Shown here piece by piece: positions 63,225 through 64,000 of a DNA stretch of 64,000 bases. Below the pieces are notes generated by a model. The model did no database searches. It was given only the letters and a program-made list of their open reading frames with translations, and was not told the origin of the DNA. Position numbers and translations under genes: made by a program. Origin of the DNA: Treponema sp. UBA4692 (GTDB lineage: Bacteria > Spirochaetota > Spirochaetia > Treponematales > Treponemataceae). Position 1 is the first letter of the stretch. Each line of letters starts with the position of its first letter. Location: contig DHKO01000002.1 of the NCBI GenBank assembly GCA_002404895.1, positions 1 to 64,000 on the forward strand, written 5' to 3'.

Positions 63225-64000
63225 ATGTGTAAAAAGCACTATACAAACGGGGGGGGTATTTTGGAAACGCCTATCAATCAGAGAAGACTTAGCGATATTT
63301 CTTTTTCAATCGACAAAAATCTTAACGTAAAAAGCGGAAACAGAAGTTTTCTTGTGCTTTTGCGCAGAACAGATTTCGCTGAAGTCAACTTATCATCAAT
63401 TCTTTCAGAGACAGACGCAAAAAACCTTAAATTCTTCCTTGAGACTTTTTCAAAAGACCAAGGCAAAGCAAGCGAAACAGAAAATTTCATCGCAAAAATA
63501 AAGCCCGGCGACTTTATCGTAAGCTGCATTTTCACAATCCAAAAGAAAGAAAACGAGATTTTCGATGTTACAGTCGAGGAGCTTTCCTACTCGCGCCATC
63601 TCCTTGAAAAAGCGCTGCTCGAAAGCAGGGAATATTCGGCTCTTCTCCAGAATTTTGACGCGTACTATTTTCTTTACGACGGCGAAAGATTCATAATCAA
63701 GAACACAAAGGACTTGAATTCACTTTTCAACGGCAATGTCGAGGATTTCAGGAAGTTTTTCAGCAATTCCTTCAAGCTGAACACGGAATCTCTTGAATCC
63801 GAGGCGCAGATGAAGGCGATGCTCGACAATATCCAGAATTTTGAGACAGGAAAATACTACAATTTCTTCCGCACCGACAAAAAAATGCTCACAGTCCACA
63901 CGCTCAAGACAAGCACGCGAAAAAAGTCGATTATTGTCGGAAGCGTAAATTTTGAGCAGCAGTCGCTTCCGTCGGCAAATCTTTACGCGCAGGAGCACGA
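63225..64000 (+). CDS. Sensor-like protein with a G8 tract near its start; 3' end outside window
   Basis: The frame is open to the window end. From the ATG at 63225 the first codons read M-C-K-K-H-Y-T-N-G-G-G-I-L-E, with a G8 run (63249-63256) inside codons 9-11. A TTG at 63261 with the G-run just upstream as Shine-Dalgarno is the alternative start. At least 258 residues. Residues about 125-240 (LLQNFDAYYFLYDGERFIIK...YYNFFRTDKKMLTVHTLK) look like a PAS-type domain. An output domain, if any, lies beyond the window. Either start makes expression depend on tract length. Confidence 0.68.
   Translation, partial: MCKKHYTNGGGILETPINQRRLSDISFSIDKNLNVKSGNRSFLVLLRRTDFAEVNLSSILSETDAKNLKFFLETFSKDQGKASETENFIAKIKPGDFIVSCIFTIQKKENEIFDVTVEELSYSRHLLEKALLESREYSALLQNFDAYYFLYDGERFIIKNTKDLNSLFNGNVEDFRKFFSNSFKLNTESLESEAQMKAMLDNIQNFETGKYYNFFRTDKKMLTVHTLKTSTRKKSIIVGSVNFEQQSLPSANLYAQEH
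63249..63256 (+). repeat. Homopolymeric G8 tract
   Basis: Eight G between AAAC and TATTTTG. It lies in frame between an ATG (63225) and a TTG (63261) of the truncated gene. Confidence 0.95.

Overview
The window looks like a chromosomal stretch of a host-associated spirochaete, most likely a Treponema. The evidence is a short FlaB-type periplasmic flagellin, many secreted and lipoprotein genes, poly-G tracts near surface or signalling genes, a murA with Asp in place of the usual active-site Cys, and plant-polysaccharide enzymes (pectin methylesterase, GH43) of the kind found in gut, rumen or oral treponemes. The genus is inferred; no rRNA or tRNA gene was seen.

Layout. Bases 1-9000 are a surface-protein locus. 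Three outer-membrane barrel genes share a signal peptide, two related lipoprotein genes follow two of them, and between two head-to-head barrel genes lie a PD-(D/E)XK (Rpn-type) nuclease and an Mpi-family serine DNA invertase. A perfect 110-bp inverted repeat covers the leader, RBS and signal peptide of both barrel genes, and only one consensus promoter lies inside the segment. This looks like a promoter-inversion switch. Bases 9100-15400 hold a secreted pectin esterase, a type II restriction-modification pair and an OmpA-family protein.

Bases 15500-45300 are mostly housekeeping: fused aroDE, rpiA, era, a cation antiporter with a PTS EIIA tail, pepT, murA, a pair of 3+3-helix membrane proteins, a STAS protein, a TrmJ-like methyltransferase, a tight four-gene operon (ctp, rsmE, a WecG/TagA glycosyltransferase, a sigma-54 activator without HTH), a FlhG/MinD-type ATPase, lgt, transketolase, a secreted protein with a two-component system, and an ECF S component with trkA and trkH.

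Bases 45300-64000 hold GH43, a flavinylated fumarate-reductase-like pair, flaB, a three-gene surface operon behind a promoter whose spacer contains a G10 run, a second RsmE paralogue, an M30-like metalloprotease lipoprotein, an ABC ATPase, the dnaX-ebfC-recR replication/repair cluster (dnaX carries an A AAA AAG slippery site leading to an early -1 stop), and a truncated sensor-like gene with a G8 run near its start.

Intergenic DNA carries two related arrays of 22-bp tandem repeats, several dispersed palindromic repeats, and at least four promoters placed exactly 7 nt before the start codon, which suggests leaderless mRNAs.
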